The translations under genes and the position numbers were made by a program. Below are positions 23,308 to 30,970 of a stretch of 64,000 nucleotides of DNA, piece by piece; within the stretch, counting starts at the first letter, position 1; every line of letters begins with the position of its first letter. Under the pieces are notes generated by a model, which saw nothing but the letters and a program-made list of their open reading frames with translations, searched no databases and was not told where the DNA came from. Source of the stretch: Gp6-AA40 sp035711805 (GTDB lineage: Bacteria > Acidobacteriota > Vicinamibacteria > Vicinamibacterales > UBA2999). The stretch is from NCBI GenBank assembly GCA_035711805.1, contig DASTBV010000059.1:12902-76901 (forward strand), written 5' to 3'.

Positions 23308-24882
23308 ATGCGGTTTCGCGCCTGGCTGCACTTCGTGATCTTCGGCTTCGTGACCAGCGCATCCCTATCGGCGGCCGGAACACCTTTAATCGACGCCGTC
23401 AAAAAACAGGATGTCCAGGCGGTCCGCGCGCTCCTGAAACAGAAGGTCAGCATCAACGCGACTGAGGCCGACGGCTTCACGGCCCTCCACTGGGCAGCCC
23501 AGCGGAACGACGTCCAGCTCGTCGAACTGCTGCTCGGAGCCGGCGCCAACGCCAAAGCATCGACCCGCTACAACATCACGCCGTTGTACCTCGCCGCCAT
23601 GAACGGCAATGCCGCGATGATGGAACGGCTGCTGAAGGCCGGCGCCGATCCGAATGGCACCGCCCAGGAAGGGCAGACGATGCTGATGACGGCGGCGCTG
23701 TCGGGCAGGCCGGACGCCGTGCGCCTGCTGCTGACGCGGGGCGCGAAGGTTGACACCAAAGAGCCGTACAAAGGTCAGACCGCGCTGATGTGGGCGGCGG
23801 CTGAAGGCAACACCGCGGCGGTCGACGTGCTGCTCGAAGCCGGCGCCGACCTCACGCTGAAATCGAACGGCGGCCTCACGCCGCTGCTGTTTGCGGTGCG
23901 CAACGCGCACATCGAGACCGCGGTCGCGCTGCTGAAGCGCGGCGCGAACGTCGACGACGTGGCGCCGGACGGCTCGAGCGCGCTGAGCATGGCGGCGGTC
24001 AACGCCTACTACGAGATGGCGTCGGTCCTCCTCGATCATGGGGCCAATCCGAACCTGCCCGATCCGCGCGCGTCACCACTGCACACCGTCGCGTGGCTGC
24101 GCAAGCCGGGCGCCGACGGCGCCGCCGGCGTCGGCAACACGCCGGTCGGCACGCCGCAGCAGGTTGGGAAAGTGACGGCGATCCAGCTCGCGCGCAAGCT
24201 GCTCGAGCACGGCGCGAACCCGAACACCCGCGTCGAATGGAACGAGCCGCGCTTCGGCAAGGAAGGCGGCACGGCGCGCAATCCGCCGAACATCCGCCTG
24301 GGGCGGCATCTCATCACTTATCGGGGTGCCACGCCGTTCTACGTCGCCGCGAAGAACGGCGACATCGAGCTGATGCGGCTGCTCGTCGAGTTCAAAGCCG
24401 ATCCGAAAATCCCGTCGATCGTCGGCGTCACGCCGCTGATGGTGGCCGCCGGACTCGATACATGGGAAGGCGAAACGCCCGGCCCGTACACCGGCGTCCC
24501 GGAAGCCGAGCGGCTCGAGGCCGTGAAGTTCGCCCTCTCGCTCGGCAACGACGTCAACGCGCGCACGAACTTCGGCGACTACCCGATGGAAGGCGAAGTC
24601 GCCTATACGCTGCTCTACTACCCGCACAACATCGACAAGCTGCTCGAGCTCGGCGTCGGCGATCCGCGCTGGAACGGGACCACGCCGCTCATCGGCGCGA
24701 TCATGTCGAACCAGCCGTCGATCGTGCAGTACCTGGTCGATCAGGGCGCCGACGTGCGGACCAAGACGACGCTCGGCTGGACGCCGCTGGATGTGGCTGA
24801 AGGGGTCTTCTGCTGCAACGCGAAGAAGGAGTTTCCGGCGGCGGCCGCGATCATTCGCAAGGCCCTCGCGGCCAGGCAGTAG
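23308..24882 (+). CDS. Secreted ankyrin-repeat protein
   Basis: A 524-residue protein; GGAGGA precedes ATG 23308. A signal peptide (FVIFGFVTSASLSAAG) is followed by about 10-12 ankyrin repeats, for example DGFTALHWAAQRNDVQLVELLLGAG, YNITPLYLAAMNGNAAMMERLLKAGADPN, GQTALMWAAAEGNTAAVDVLLEAGAD and GSSALSMAAVNAYYEMASVLLDHGANPN. Repeats at 340-460 carry longer loops. Ankyrin stacks bind other proteins, here in the periplasm. It diverges from the DUF1592 gene; in acidobacteria and planctomycetes such ankyrin proteins often accompany DUF1592/DUF1552 genes, so a shared complex is plausible. Its stop TAG lies in a GTAG REP head. Confidence 0.93.
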   Translation: MRFRAWLHFVIFGFVTSASLSAAGTPLIDAVKKQDVQAVRALLKQKVSINATEADGFTALHWAAQRNDVQLVELLLGAGANAKASTRYNITPLYLAAMNGNAAMMERLLKAGADPNGTAQEGQTMLMTAALSGRPDAVRLLLTRGAKVDTKEPYKGQTALMWAAAEGNTAAVDVLLEAGADLTLKSNGGLTPLLFAVRNAHIETAVALLKRGANVDDVAPDGSSALSMAAVNAYYEMASVLLDHGANPNLPDPRASPLHTVAWLRKPGADGAAGVGNTPVGTPQQVGKVTAIQLARKLLEHGANPNTRVEWNEPRFGKEGGTARNPPNIRLGRHLITYRGATPFYVAAKNGDIELMRLLVEFKADPKIPSIVGVTPLMVAAGLDTWEGETPGPYTGVPEAERLEAVKFALSLGNDVNARTNFGDYPMEGEVAYTLLYYPHNIDKLLELGVGDPRWNGTTPLIGAIMSNQPSIVQYLVDQGADVRTKTTLGWTPLDVAEGVFCCNAKKEFPAAAAIIRKALAARQ

Positions 24883-24902
24883 AGTCCGGCGTCAGCCGGA
24901 TT
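24879..24902 (+). repeat. GTAG-headed REP, subfamily B
   Basis: Head GTAG (24879-24882) then AGTCCGGC, loop GTCA, GCCGGATT. TAG 24880-24882 is the stop codon of the ankyrin gene. Confidence 0.72.
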
Positions 24903-24909
24903 GACCGTC

Positions 24910-24932
24910 GTAGTGTCCGCCTTTAGGCGGAC
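24910..24932 (+). repeat. GTAG-headed REP, subfamily A
   Basis: Head GTAG, T, stem GTCCGCC, loop TTTA, stem GGCGGAC. With the copy at 25097 it brackets the 137-bp element. Confidence 0.85.
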
Positions 24933-24945
24933 CAATTGCACGTGA

Positions 24946-25082
24946 GTTGACGCGGCCCGGGTCCTGTCGCCGGGTTTCCCCCTCCGTCCTCGGCGCAAGT
25001 GCACGGGTCACGGCCGTGCGCCTGCGGGCGGAAGTGGGGATGCCCCTCCCGGCGCCACCCGCTGGAAAAGAACTGCGTCAAC
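24946..25082 (+). repeat. 137-bp MITE-like palindromic element L1
   Basis: Ends are GTTGACGCGG and CTGCGTCAAC, an inverted terminal repeat of about ten bases. Inner arms also pair (CCGGGTTTCCCC with GGGGATGCCC), so the whole element can fold into one long hairpin. No reading frame is recognised in it. Copies: 28196-28333 and 45237-45373 inverted, and a decayed one from 43992. The 291 bases between the ankyrin gene and the next gene hold only this element and three REPs. Confidence 0.8.
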
Positions 25083-25096
25083 AAGTAAGAGTTGCC

Positions 25097-25119
25097 GTAG
25101 TGTCCGCCTTCAGGCGGAC
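25097..25119 (+). repeat. GTAG-headed REP, subfamily A
   Basis: Head GTAG, T, stem GTCCGCC, loop TTCA, stem GGCGGAC; same direction as the copy at 24910. Confidence 0.85.
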
Positions 25120-25173
25120 CTTCACGAGGGCCGTGACGACGTGGAAATTGGTCGTTATCGCGGTGACGGCGAA

Positions 25174-25833
25174 ATGAAACGCATACTCTCTGCTGTCATC
25201 ATGCTGGCGGCGTCCGTCGCGGTGACGTCTGCGCAGCAGCCATCATCGCCGCCGCCCAGCAAGGAAAGGATCGCCGCTCTGCTTGCAAAGGCCGGCGGTT
25301 CCTACTTCAGCGGAACAGATCGTCCGATTTCCGCTTCCGTAGTCGGGCAATTCGTGAGCTGGCAACCGGGCGAACTGGGGCTCGTGGTGTTGTGGCGCGG
25401 CACCGAGCGCTGGTACGCCGCGGGTCCTCAGTCGAGCAGCGGCGGAGGCTCACAGGGTTCGTACCGCCACTCCAACCAGTTCGGTTCGATTCGAATCGAT
25501 TTGACGTTGAACCGGACCCGTCTGATCGCAACCGTCAACAACATCGAGGTTTCACTCGCGGACGGCCAGAACGTACTGCTCGTCGACGGAGCGGACCGGC
25601 AGGATCGTCCGTCCGTCACAGCCATACGGGCCGACCTCTCGTCCCCGGCCGCGGTCAGCGACTTGATCCAGGTGCTCGCCACCTCGAACCTTGCCCGGAT
25701 ATTCCGGCGTTCGGCGGAAATCGTGTCGTTTCTGCAGTGCGACGCGCCGGCGAATCAAGCCATTCCCATATCCGGCCTGCCCGCCGAATACCTCGCCACG
25801 ATCTACGTCTGCGAAGATCTGAAGGGTAAATAG
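25174..25833 (+). CDS. Secreted protein of unknown family
   Basis: A 219-residue protein from ATG 25174 with signal MKRILSAVIMLAASVAVTSAQQ. The mature part is mixed alpha/beta (VGQFVSWQPGELGLVVLWRG, LTLNRTRLIATVNNIEVSL, DGQNVLLVDGADRQ). The C-terminus ATIYVCEDLKGK is matched by a 13-codon remnant at 26727, so the gene was once duplicated. The next gene starts at the base after its stop. I do not recognise the family. Confidence 0.72.
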   Translation: MKRILSAVIMLAASVAVTSAQQPSSPPPSKERIAALLAKAGGSYFSGTDRPISASVVGQFVSWQPGELGLVVLWRGTERWYAAGPQSSSGGGSQGSYRHSNQFGSIRIDLTLNRTRLIATVNNIEVSLADGQNVLLVDGADRQDRPSVTAIRADLSSPAAVSDLIQVLATSNLARIFRRSAEIVSFLQCDAPANQAIPISGLPAEYLATIYVCEDLKGK

Positions 25834-26685
25834 GTGAAACGCACACCGGTCGGCCTGGCGATGATGCTCGCGACGGCGTTCGCCCACGCGCAGGCTCCCG
25901 CGCCTCCTCTTGCATTCGACGTCGCGTCGATCAGACCGACGCCCGCCAATCCTCCCGTCACCACCGCTGGCGCCGCTGTGCCCGGCGGGCAGTGGTCGCC
26001 GCGCAACGTCACTGTCCTGACGATAGTCGCCCGCGCATTTCCCGAGTACGTCCTTCCCGGTCTGATCGTCGGTGGCCCAGCCTGGGTCGCCGAGCGCCGC
26101 TTCGATATCGACGCGAGGACCGACAGGCCAGTCACCCCTGATCAGTATCCGCAGATGATTCGTCAGCTGCTGATGGATCGCTTCAAGCTGACAACACACG
26201 TCGAGACGCGGCCGGTGGACGTGTATTCGCTGGTCGTGGCACGCAGCGACGGCCGCCTGGGACCGCGGCTGCGGCCGGCGTCAGCGGAGTGCACGAAGGA
26301 ACTCGAAGCCGCCCGCGAGCTCGAGCGCGCCCGGCGTGCGGGACCGATCACAGCGCTTGGGCCGGAATCGAAACCGTGCAACGTCCAGGTTTCGATGAAA
26401 AGCGGCATGATGCGCATCGTCGGCGGCCGCTCGATGAGCGAGCTGGCCGCGGCGCTTCAGCAATGGACCGAGTCGAAGGTCGTCGATCGAACCGGCCTCC
26501 GTGGCGATTACGAGGCGGAGCTCGAATTCGACTTCAGAGGGACATTCTCGGCCGCGAACGCCGACCCGAGTAAACCATCGGTTTTCACGGCGGTGCAGGA
26601 GCAGCTCGGTCTCAGACTGCAGCGCAGCCGGGAACCGGTGGACGTGCTGGTCATCGACGCCATCGAGATGCCTTCGGAAAATTGA
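25834..26685 (+). CDS. TIGR03435 family secreted protein
   Basis: A 283-residue protein from GTG 25834, directly after the preceding TAG. A short signal (residues 1-20, cut after AHAQ) precedes the family pattern: FDVASIRPTPAN, GLIVGGPAWVAERRFDIDART, MIRQLLMDRFKLTTHVETRPVDVYSLVVARSDGRLG, GRSMSELAAALQQW, VVDRTGLRGDYEAELEF and FTAVQEQLGLRLQRSREPVDVLVIDAIEMPSEN. This family is expanded in soil acidobacteria and its role is unknown. Two more members are at 27320 and 39953. Confidence 0.93.
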   Translation: MKRTPVGLAMMLATAFAHAQAPAPPLAFDVASIRPTPANPPVTTAGAAVPGGQWSPRNVTVLTIVARAFPEYVLPGLIVGGPAWVAERRFDIDARTDRPVTPDQYPQMIRQLLMDRFKLTTHVETRPVDVYSLVVARSDGRLGPRLRPASAECTKELEAARELERARRAGPITALGPESKPCNVQVSMKSGMMRIVGGRSMSELAAALQQWTESKVVDRTGLRGDYEAELEFDFRGTFSAANADPSKPSVFTAVQEQLGLRLQRSREPVDVLVIDAIEMPSEN

Positions 26686-26699
26686 CTGCGACGTTGTTC

Positions 26700-26722
26700 G
26701 TAGTGTCCGCCTTCAGGCGGAC
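26700..26722 (+). repeat. GTAG-headed REP, subfamily A
   Basis: Head GTAG, T, stem GTCCGCC, loop TTCA, stem GGCGGAC. It lies five bases before the gene remnant at 26727 and may mark where the duplicate was cut. Confidence 0.85.
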
Positions 26723-26726
26723 TTCG

Positions 26727-26768
26727 GTAGCCACCGGATACATCTGTGAGAATCTGAGTGCTAAGTAG
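26727..26768 (+). pseudogene. 3' remnant of a duplicate of the gene at 25174
   Basis: Fourteen codons read VATGYICENLSAK-stop, matching LATIYVCEDLKGK-stop at the end of the gene at 25174. As there, the next gene starts at the very next base and opens with a similar signal peptide. The bulk of the duplicate is gone. Confidence 0.6.
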
Positions 26769-27212
26769 ATGAAACACACATTCACCGTCATCATGATGCT
26801 TGCGGCGTGTCTCGCCGTCACCTCTGCACAGCAGCCGACGCCGCAGGTCACGTATCTCGACGCCGAGAAGTTCGCGGCGCTCGCGGCGAAAGGCGGGGCG
26901 CTTGCCAGTGGTCCTGACTTCACCGCGTCACTTGCCCGACGCAACAAACCCGGCCAAGTGGAAATCCACGCCAAAGAGACCGACATCTTCTACATCGTCG
27001 ACGGATCCGCCACGTTCGTCACGGGCGGAACGATGGTCGGCGGCAAGGAGACGCGGCCGAATCAGATGCTCGGAACCGACATTCAGGGCGGCGAGACGCA
27101 TCAGCTGAAGAAGGGCGACTTCATTTCGATTCCCGCCGGCATCCCGCACTGGTTCAAGGATGTTCCGGCGAGTGGGATCATCTATTACATGGTGAAGGTG
27201 GTGAAGCCGTAG
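26769..27212 (+). CDS. Secreted cupin-domain protein
   Basis: A 147-residue protein with signal MKHTFTVIMMLAACLAVTSAQQ, close to that of the gene at 25174. The cupin barrel is shown by EIHAKETDIFYIVDGSATFVTGG (motif 1 with the HxxExD/E-like metal ligands) and GDFISIPAGIPHWFKDV (motif 2 with a His ligand). Small secreted cupins may bind a metal and a small acid or sugar; the substrate cannot be told. It follows a decayed gene end and precedes a TIGR03435 gene. Confidence 0.87.
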   Translation: MKHTFTVIMMLAACLAVTSAQQPTPQVTYLDAEKFAALAAKGGALASGPDFTASLARRNKPGQVEIHAKETDIFYIVDGSATFVTGGTMVGGKETRPNQMLGTDIQGGETHQLKKGDFISIPAGIPHWFKDVPASGIIYYMVKVVKP

Positions 27213-27263
27213 GCTCGAAGGCCTCAGGATTCAGGCCGAAGGGCTCAGGGCGGGCCTAAGGAT

Positions 27264-27284
27264 CAGGGATCAGGGATCAGGGAT
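27264..27284. repeat. CAGGGAT tandem repeat (three copies)
   Basis: Three perfect CAGGGAT heptamers before the TIGR03435 start, same word as 6414-6448. The bases upstream (27213-27262) are a looser run of CTCAGG and GGCCT words. Confidence 0.8.
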
Positions 27285-27319
27285 CAGGAATGCAGATGCC
27301 AGGAGGCGCAGGACTGGCG

Positions 27320-28186
27320 ATGTCGTGGAAATCCGTGGTGGCCGCCGCCCTCCTCGGATTAGCACTCATTCACGCGCAGGCGTCACCACAACCGAATCAG
27401 CCGATTGCCTTTGAGATCGCGTCGGTCAAGCCGACAGTGAGTAGCGCCTTTACTGACCCAGGAAGTTCGAAGCCGGGCGGCCGATGGTCGGCGATCGATA
27501 CCACGCTGATGACCTTCATTCGCACCGCCTACCCCGAGTACCGGTCTCCTGGACTCATCGTCGGTGGACCGCGTTGGATTAACGAGCGTAGGTTTGATAT
27601 CGAGGCGAAGGCGCCAATGCCCGCTCCGACGTCCGAACAGTACCGGCTGATGCTGCGCCAGCTCCTCAGGGATCGTTTCAATCTGAACGTGCGCGTCACG
27701 CAGCAGCCGGCCGACGTTTACGTGCTGGTCGTGATGCGCGCAGACGGGCGCCTCGGTCCAGGATTGAAGCCCGCGTCGGCGGCGTGTGTCGCCGAATACG
27801 AATCGGGGCGACTGAAGCCGCAGGTGGTGCCACCGCTCCAAATCGACAGCGCTCCGCAACCCAGGGCTCCGCAGCCATGCATGGCGGCCACGCATGAGCG
27901 CCGCAATCTGAGGCGCACTTTCGGTACGTGGTCCTTCGACGCGACGCTGGGGATGCTGCAGCTTCTGGTGGATCGGAAGATCGTCGATCGCACCGGCCTG
28001 AAAGGCTTCTACAACATCAACCTCGAGTACGACCAGCGAAGTACGCGGCCGCCAGACGGCGCAAATGATCTCGGCGTGTCGATCTTCACCGCCGTCCAAG
28101 AGCAGCTTGGCCTGCGGCTGGAGCGTCGTCGTGAGCCGACAGAAGTGCTGGTGATCGAATCTGCGGACATGCCTTCAGGAAACTAG
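27320..28186 (+). CDS. TIGR03435 family secreted protein
   Basis: A 288-residue protein; ATG 27320 is chosen as it starts the signal peptide (SWKSVVAAALLGLALIHAQ), although ATG 27290 is in frame. Family motifs: FEIASVKPTVS, GLIVGGPRWINERRFDIEAKA, MLRQLLRDRFNLNVRVTQQPADVYVLVV, IVDRTGLKGFYNINLEY, FTAVQEQLGLRLERRREPTEVLVIESADMPSGN. It is nearest to the copy at 25834, from which it is separated by the cupin gene. Role unknown. Confidence 0.92.
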   Translation: MSWKSVVAAALLGLALIHAQASPQPNQPIAFEIASVKPTVSSAFTDPGSSKPGGRWSAIDTTLMTFIRTAYPEYRSPGLIVGGPRWINERRFDIEAKAPMPAPTSEQYRLMLRQLLRDRFNLNVRVTQQPADVYVLVVMRADGRLGPGLKPASAACVAEYESGRLKPQVVPPLQIDSAPQPRAPQPCMAATHERRNLRRTFGTWSFDATLGMLQLLVDRKIVDRTGLKGFYNINLEYDQRSTRPPDGANDLGVSIFTAVQEQLGLRLERRREPTEVLVIESADMPSGN

Positions 28187-28195
28187 CTCCCTTGA

Positions 28196-28333
28196 GTTGA
28201 CGGAAGTTCTTGCCAGCGGGTGGCGCCGGGAGGGGCATCCCCGACCCGCCCCGCAGGCGCACTCTCGTGGCCCGTGCACTTGCGCCGAGGACGGGTTGGG
28301 GAAACCCGGCGACAGGACCCGGGCCGCGTCAAC
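28196..28333 (-). repeat. 137-bp MITE-like palindromic element L2
   Basis: Inverted copy of L1: starts GTTGACGGAA and ends CCGCGTCAAC. It fills most of the gap between the convergent TIGR03435 and DUF6152 genes. Confidence 0.8.
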
Positions 28334-28346
28334 TCACGTACCGCAG

Positions 28347-28369
28347 GTCCGCCTGAAGGCGGACACTAC
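28347..28369 (-). repeat. GTAG-headed REP, subfamily A
   Basis: Minus-strand GTAG head, stem GTCCGCC, loop TTCA, stem GGCGGAC, 13 bases after element L2, echoing the REP-L-REP order at 24910-25119. Confidence 0.85.
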
Positions 28370-28380
28370 GCTGGATCAGA

Positions 28381-28791
28381 TCAGAAATCGGCCGGCACCG
28401 GCAGCTTCGTACCATCCCAGTCCCTGACGATTCCGTCCTTCGTCTTGACGAATCCCAAGAGACACCCGCGTGAACCGTCGCGCAGCGGATGGCATCGGGC
28501 CTTGATGGCCTCGCCCGGTTTCAGGCTCTCGGCCGTGACGCCGACCCGCTCGAGTCCGATACGATTGGTTGCCTCGAGCGCCCACGTCTGCGGCTGACCG
28601 TTGGGCCCGCGCACGTCCAGGTACACCCACGAATGCGGGTTCAGCAGATGCACTTCCTTCACCGTGCCCTGCAGGTCGATGAAGTTGTCCCCGTAATTGC
28701 CGTGCGAGTGATGCGCGCTCGCGGCCGCCGTGAGCCACCACGCGCACAGCGCCGCGATACCCGCGATGAGTCGAACCTGCAGCCGCTTCAT
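28381..28791 (-). CDS. DUF6152 family secreted protein
   Basis: A 136-residue protein; AAAGGA precedes ATG 28791. Signal peptide (LIAGIAALCAWWLTAAASA), mature N-terminus HHSHGNYGDNFIDLQGTVKEVHLLNPHSWVYLDVRG. The His pair at the new N-terminus and the NPH motif are hallmarks of the family and could bind a metal such as copper (inference). It follows the gene at 28852 on the same strand and may be co-transcribed. Other members: 53122 and the fusion at 3408. Confidence 0.88.
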   Translation of the reverse strand: MKRLQVRLIAGIAALCAWWLTAAASAHHSHGNYGDNFIDLQGTVKEVHLLNPHSWVYLDVRGPNGQPQTWALEATNRIGLERVGVTAESLKPGEAIKARCHPLRDGSRGCLLGFVKTKDGIVRDWDGTKLPVPADF

Positions 28792-28851
28792 ATTTCCTTT
28801 GAACGACGCGACCTGGAGCCACACGCCATCACGAACGTTCACCTGCCTCCC

Positions 28852-29556
28852 TCATTTCGCGGGAACGGCCGCGGGGCCGGCTCCCCGCCCGCGCGCAGGA
28901 GGCGGCGGCGGGTAATCGTTGTCGTAATAGTCGGAATAGCGGACGGTGTTGCCGTCCCTGTCGACAAACCCGAGCGACTGCTGGAAGAGCCCGGGCGGCG
29001 GATCGCCCTCGGGCACGGTACCTTCGGAAATGTACAGCCGGTTGTCGTGCATGTAGATCGCCACGAACGTGCGCGACCTGTCCGCATTGTTGGTGAGCTG
29101 CAGCTGGTGGCCTTCGATGAGGTCGATGAAGTTCCACATGTAGTGCGTGACCTTGGCGTCGCGCTGCATGATTTGCCACGATGCCCACACCAGCGCACCG
29201 CGGATGTCGGTCCTCCAGTAGCCGTATCCCACCGTCGCGCCGGCACCGAGACCGGTACACCGCTCGTCGGCAAACGGCGGACACTGCTTCGAGCGTTCGG
29301 TCAGCAGCTTCTCAATCGGCCGATAATCGACCACGGTCATTGAAAACCTCCGGCCGCCGCGCGTGACGCTGTAGACGTGCGCCGGAAGAGTGGCGCCGTA
29401 CTCCGACGTGAAGGTGGTGGTTGTCATCGCAGGCACGCCGGGAAAATTGACCCGGAACCCGTCGTCGCGGCTGATGAACTCGACCCATTCCTGCGCCAGC
29501 ACGGGCGAGCCGAGCGAGGCGAGAAGCGCCAGGGACAGGAGTGACGTCGGGCGCAT
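28852..29556 (-). CDS. Secreted protein of unknown family, proline-rich tail
   Basis: A 234-residue protein; GGAGG precedes ATG 29556. Signal MRPTSLLSLALLASLGSPVLAQ. The mature part starts EWVEFISRDDGFRVNFPGVP, a pattern seen in uncharacterised bacterial secreted proteins, and has VDYRPIEKLLTERSKQCPP and YMHDNRLYISEGTVPEGDPPPGLFQQSLGFVD. The tail PPPPPARGRGAGPAAVPAK is unstructured. Two cysteines (QCPPF and ERCTG) could pair. Probably a two-gene unit with the DUF6152 gene downstream. Confidence 0.72.
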   Translation of the reverse strand: MRPTSLLSLALLASLGSPVLAQEWVEFISRDDGFRVNFPGVPAMTTTTFTSEYGATLPAHVYSVTRGGRRFSMTVVDYRPIEKLLTERSKQCPPFADERCTGLGAGATVGYGYWRTDIRGALVWASWQIMQRDAKVTHYMWNFIDLIEGHQLQLTNNADRSRTFVAIYMHDNRLYISEGTVPEGDPPPGLFQQSLGFVDRDGNTVRYSDYYDNDYPPPPPARGRGAGPAAVPAK

Positions 29557-29644
29557 GATGACCTCCGCGCCGGAAGGATAAGCCAGATAGCCGGCCCGCG
29601 TCGCAGAACCGCAAGAAACATCAAGTCGGTGCCGGGCCCGCAGG

Positions 29645-29650
29645 TAATAT
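29645..29650 (+). promoter_or_regulatory. Candidate -10 box (TAATAT) of a leaderless regulator transcript
   Basis: TAATAT eight bases before ATG 29659 with no ribosome binding site between. Confidence 0.45.
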
Positions 29651-29658
29651 CCCTCCGG

Positions 29659-30558
29659 ATGCCGTCCCATCAGGAGATCCTGCAGCTCCTTCGCTCGGTG
29701 CGCGACGCGAGTACCGACGTCCCGCTCGACGCGCTGGCGGCCAGAGCCGGATGGTCGCCATTTCACTTTCACCGCGCCTTTCGCAAGATCGTCGGCGAGA
29801 CGCCGAAGCAGTACATCCTGCGTCTGAGGCTCGAACGGGCGGCGGCGAGATTGGCAACGCGGTCGGAGCCGATCGTCCGCATCGCCGCCGATGCAGGCTT
29901 CGCCAGCCATGAAGTGTTCACCCGTGCGTTCCGGCGGCAGTTTGGCGTCACCCCATCGGCGTACAGGCGTGATGCATCACATGGTGCGTCACCCGCAACC
30001 AACGTCCGTCATGTAGCACTCGCGGACACCACCGGGCCGTGCGTAGGCCTCTATCACCTTCACGTCGAGCAACCTCGGAGAGTATCGATGTCCATGTTGT
30101 CGATTGAGCGGCGGGAGCTGACCCCCGCACACGTCCTGATCGTCCGCGCGCGCTGCGCTCGCCACGAGCTGGCAAAGACGATGGCCGAATGCTTCGGCAA
30201 GGCGTTTCCGTATGCCATGCGGAGCGGCGTGCCGCTGGCCGGGCGCCCGTTCACGCGCTACCTGTCCACTGGTCCTGGCCTGTTCACGATTGAGTCCGGG
30301 TGCGTGCTGGCCGCGGCGGCGGCCGGCATGGACGACGTCGAAGCGGCAACGCTTCCGGGCGGGCCGGCGGCGGTCGCGATGCACGGCGGCTCGTACGACA
30401 CGCTCAGCGAGACGTATGCGGAGATGGAGCGGTGGATGGAAAAGAACGGCCTGCGACCGGGGGGCGCACCGTGGGAGTCGTACATCACCGATCCCGCAGA
30501 CCACCCGGATCCCGCAAACTGGCGAACCGAAGTCTATTGGCCACTGGGAGACCGCTGA
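29659..30558 (+). CDS. AraC-family transcriptional regulator with GyrI-like effector domain
   Basis: A 299-residue protein. Residues 5-105 hold the two AraC helix-turn-helices (VPLDALAARAGWSPFHFHRAFRKIVGETPKQYI; PIVRIAADAGFASHEVFTRAFRRQFGVTPSAYRR). Residues 140-299 form a GyrI/SOUL-like ligand pocket (MLSIERRELTPAHVLIVRARC; AMHGGSYDTLSETYAEMERWMEKNGLRPGGAPWESYITDP). Such Rob/SoxS-like regulators respond to drugs or hydrophobic molecules. The next gene, a small membrane protein, starts at the following base and is a likely target or partner. Confidence 0.93.
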   Translation: MPSHQEILQLLRSVRDASTDVPLDALAARAGWSPFHFHRAFRKIVGETPKQYILRLRLERAAARLATRSEPIVRIAADAGFASHEVFTRAFRRQFGVTPSAYRRDASHGASPATNVRHVALADTTGPCVGLYHLHVEQPRRVSMSMLSIERRELTPAHVLIVRARCARHELAKTMAECFGKAFPYAMRSGVPLAGRPFTRYLSTGPGLFTIESGCVLAAAAAGMDDVEAATLPGGPAAVAMHGGSYDTLSETYAEMERWMEKNGLRPGGAPWESYITDPADHPDPANWRTEVYWPLGDR

Positions 30559-30939
30559 ATGGCGCTGCTCCGGGGCGCGCTGGCGGTCCTGGCCGGCATC
30601 GGAGTTTTCACGCTCGGCCTGTTCGGAATCGATTCAGTCGGCACGGCGATCGTCGGCGCCGAGCCGGAATGGATCAACCGCAGCACCACCACACAAGTGA
30701 TGTGGGCGTTTGGGAACGCCATCAGCATGATCGCTGGCGGCTATGTGGCAGCCTGGCTCGCCCCGGGTGCACGCGTCGCGCACGCGGTAATCGTCGGCAC
30801 GATCCAGACCGGTCTCACACTCGCTGCATTCCTCACGCTGAGAAATACCGCGACGCCTACATGGTTGTGGGTTACGGGCATGGTCTTGACCGTCCCGTCC
30901 GCCTGGCTTGGCGGCCGGCTCAGAGAGGTGTCTCGATGA
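30559..30939 (+). CDS. Four-helix small membrane protein
   Basis: A 126-residue protein with four predicted helices (about 5-25, 45-65, 73-95, 100-120), starting directly after the regulator stop. No family motif is recognised. The operon suggests control by the AraC/GyrI protein. Confidence 0.75.
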   Translation: MALLRGALAVLAGIGVFTLGLFGIDSVGTAIVGAEPEWINRSTTTQVMWAFGNAISMIAGGYVAAWLAPGARVAHAVIVGTIQTGLTLAAFLTLRNTATPTWLWVTGMVLTVPSAWLGGRLREVSR

Positions 30940-30970
30940 ATTCGAACGCCTCGAACGCCTCGAACGACTA
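30940..30970. repeat. Tandem-word repeat W9 (TCGAACGCC/TCGAACGAC)
   Basis: The whole space between two convergent stop codons is this repeat; its last bases CTA are the stop (TAG) of the minus-strand gene, as in the repeat at 19018. Confidence 0.75.

Noticed and set aside
24946..25119. Repeat-unique-repeat pattern (REP, L1, REP) like a tiny CRISPR array
   Set aside because: Repeats are palindromic GTAG elements and the middle is itself a repeated element; no cas genes are present.
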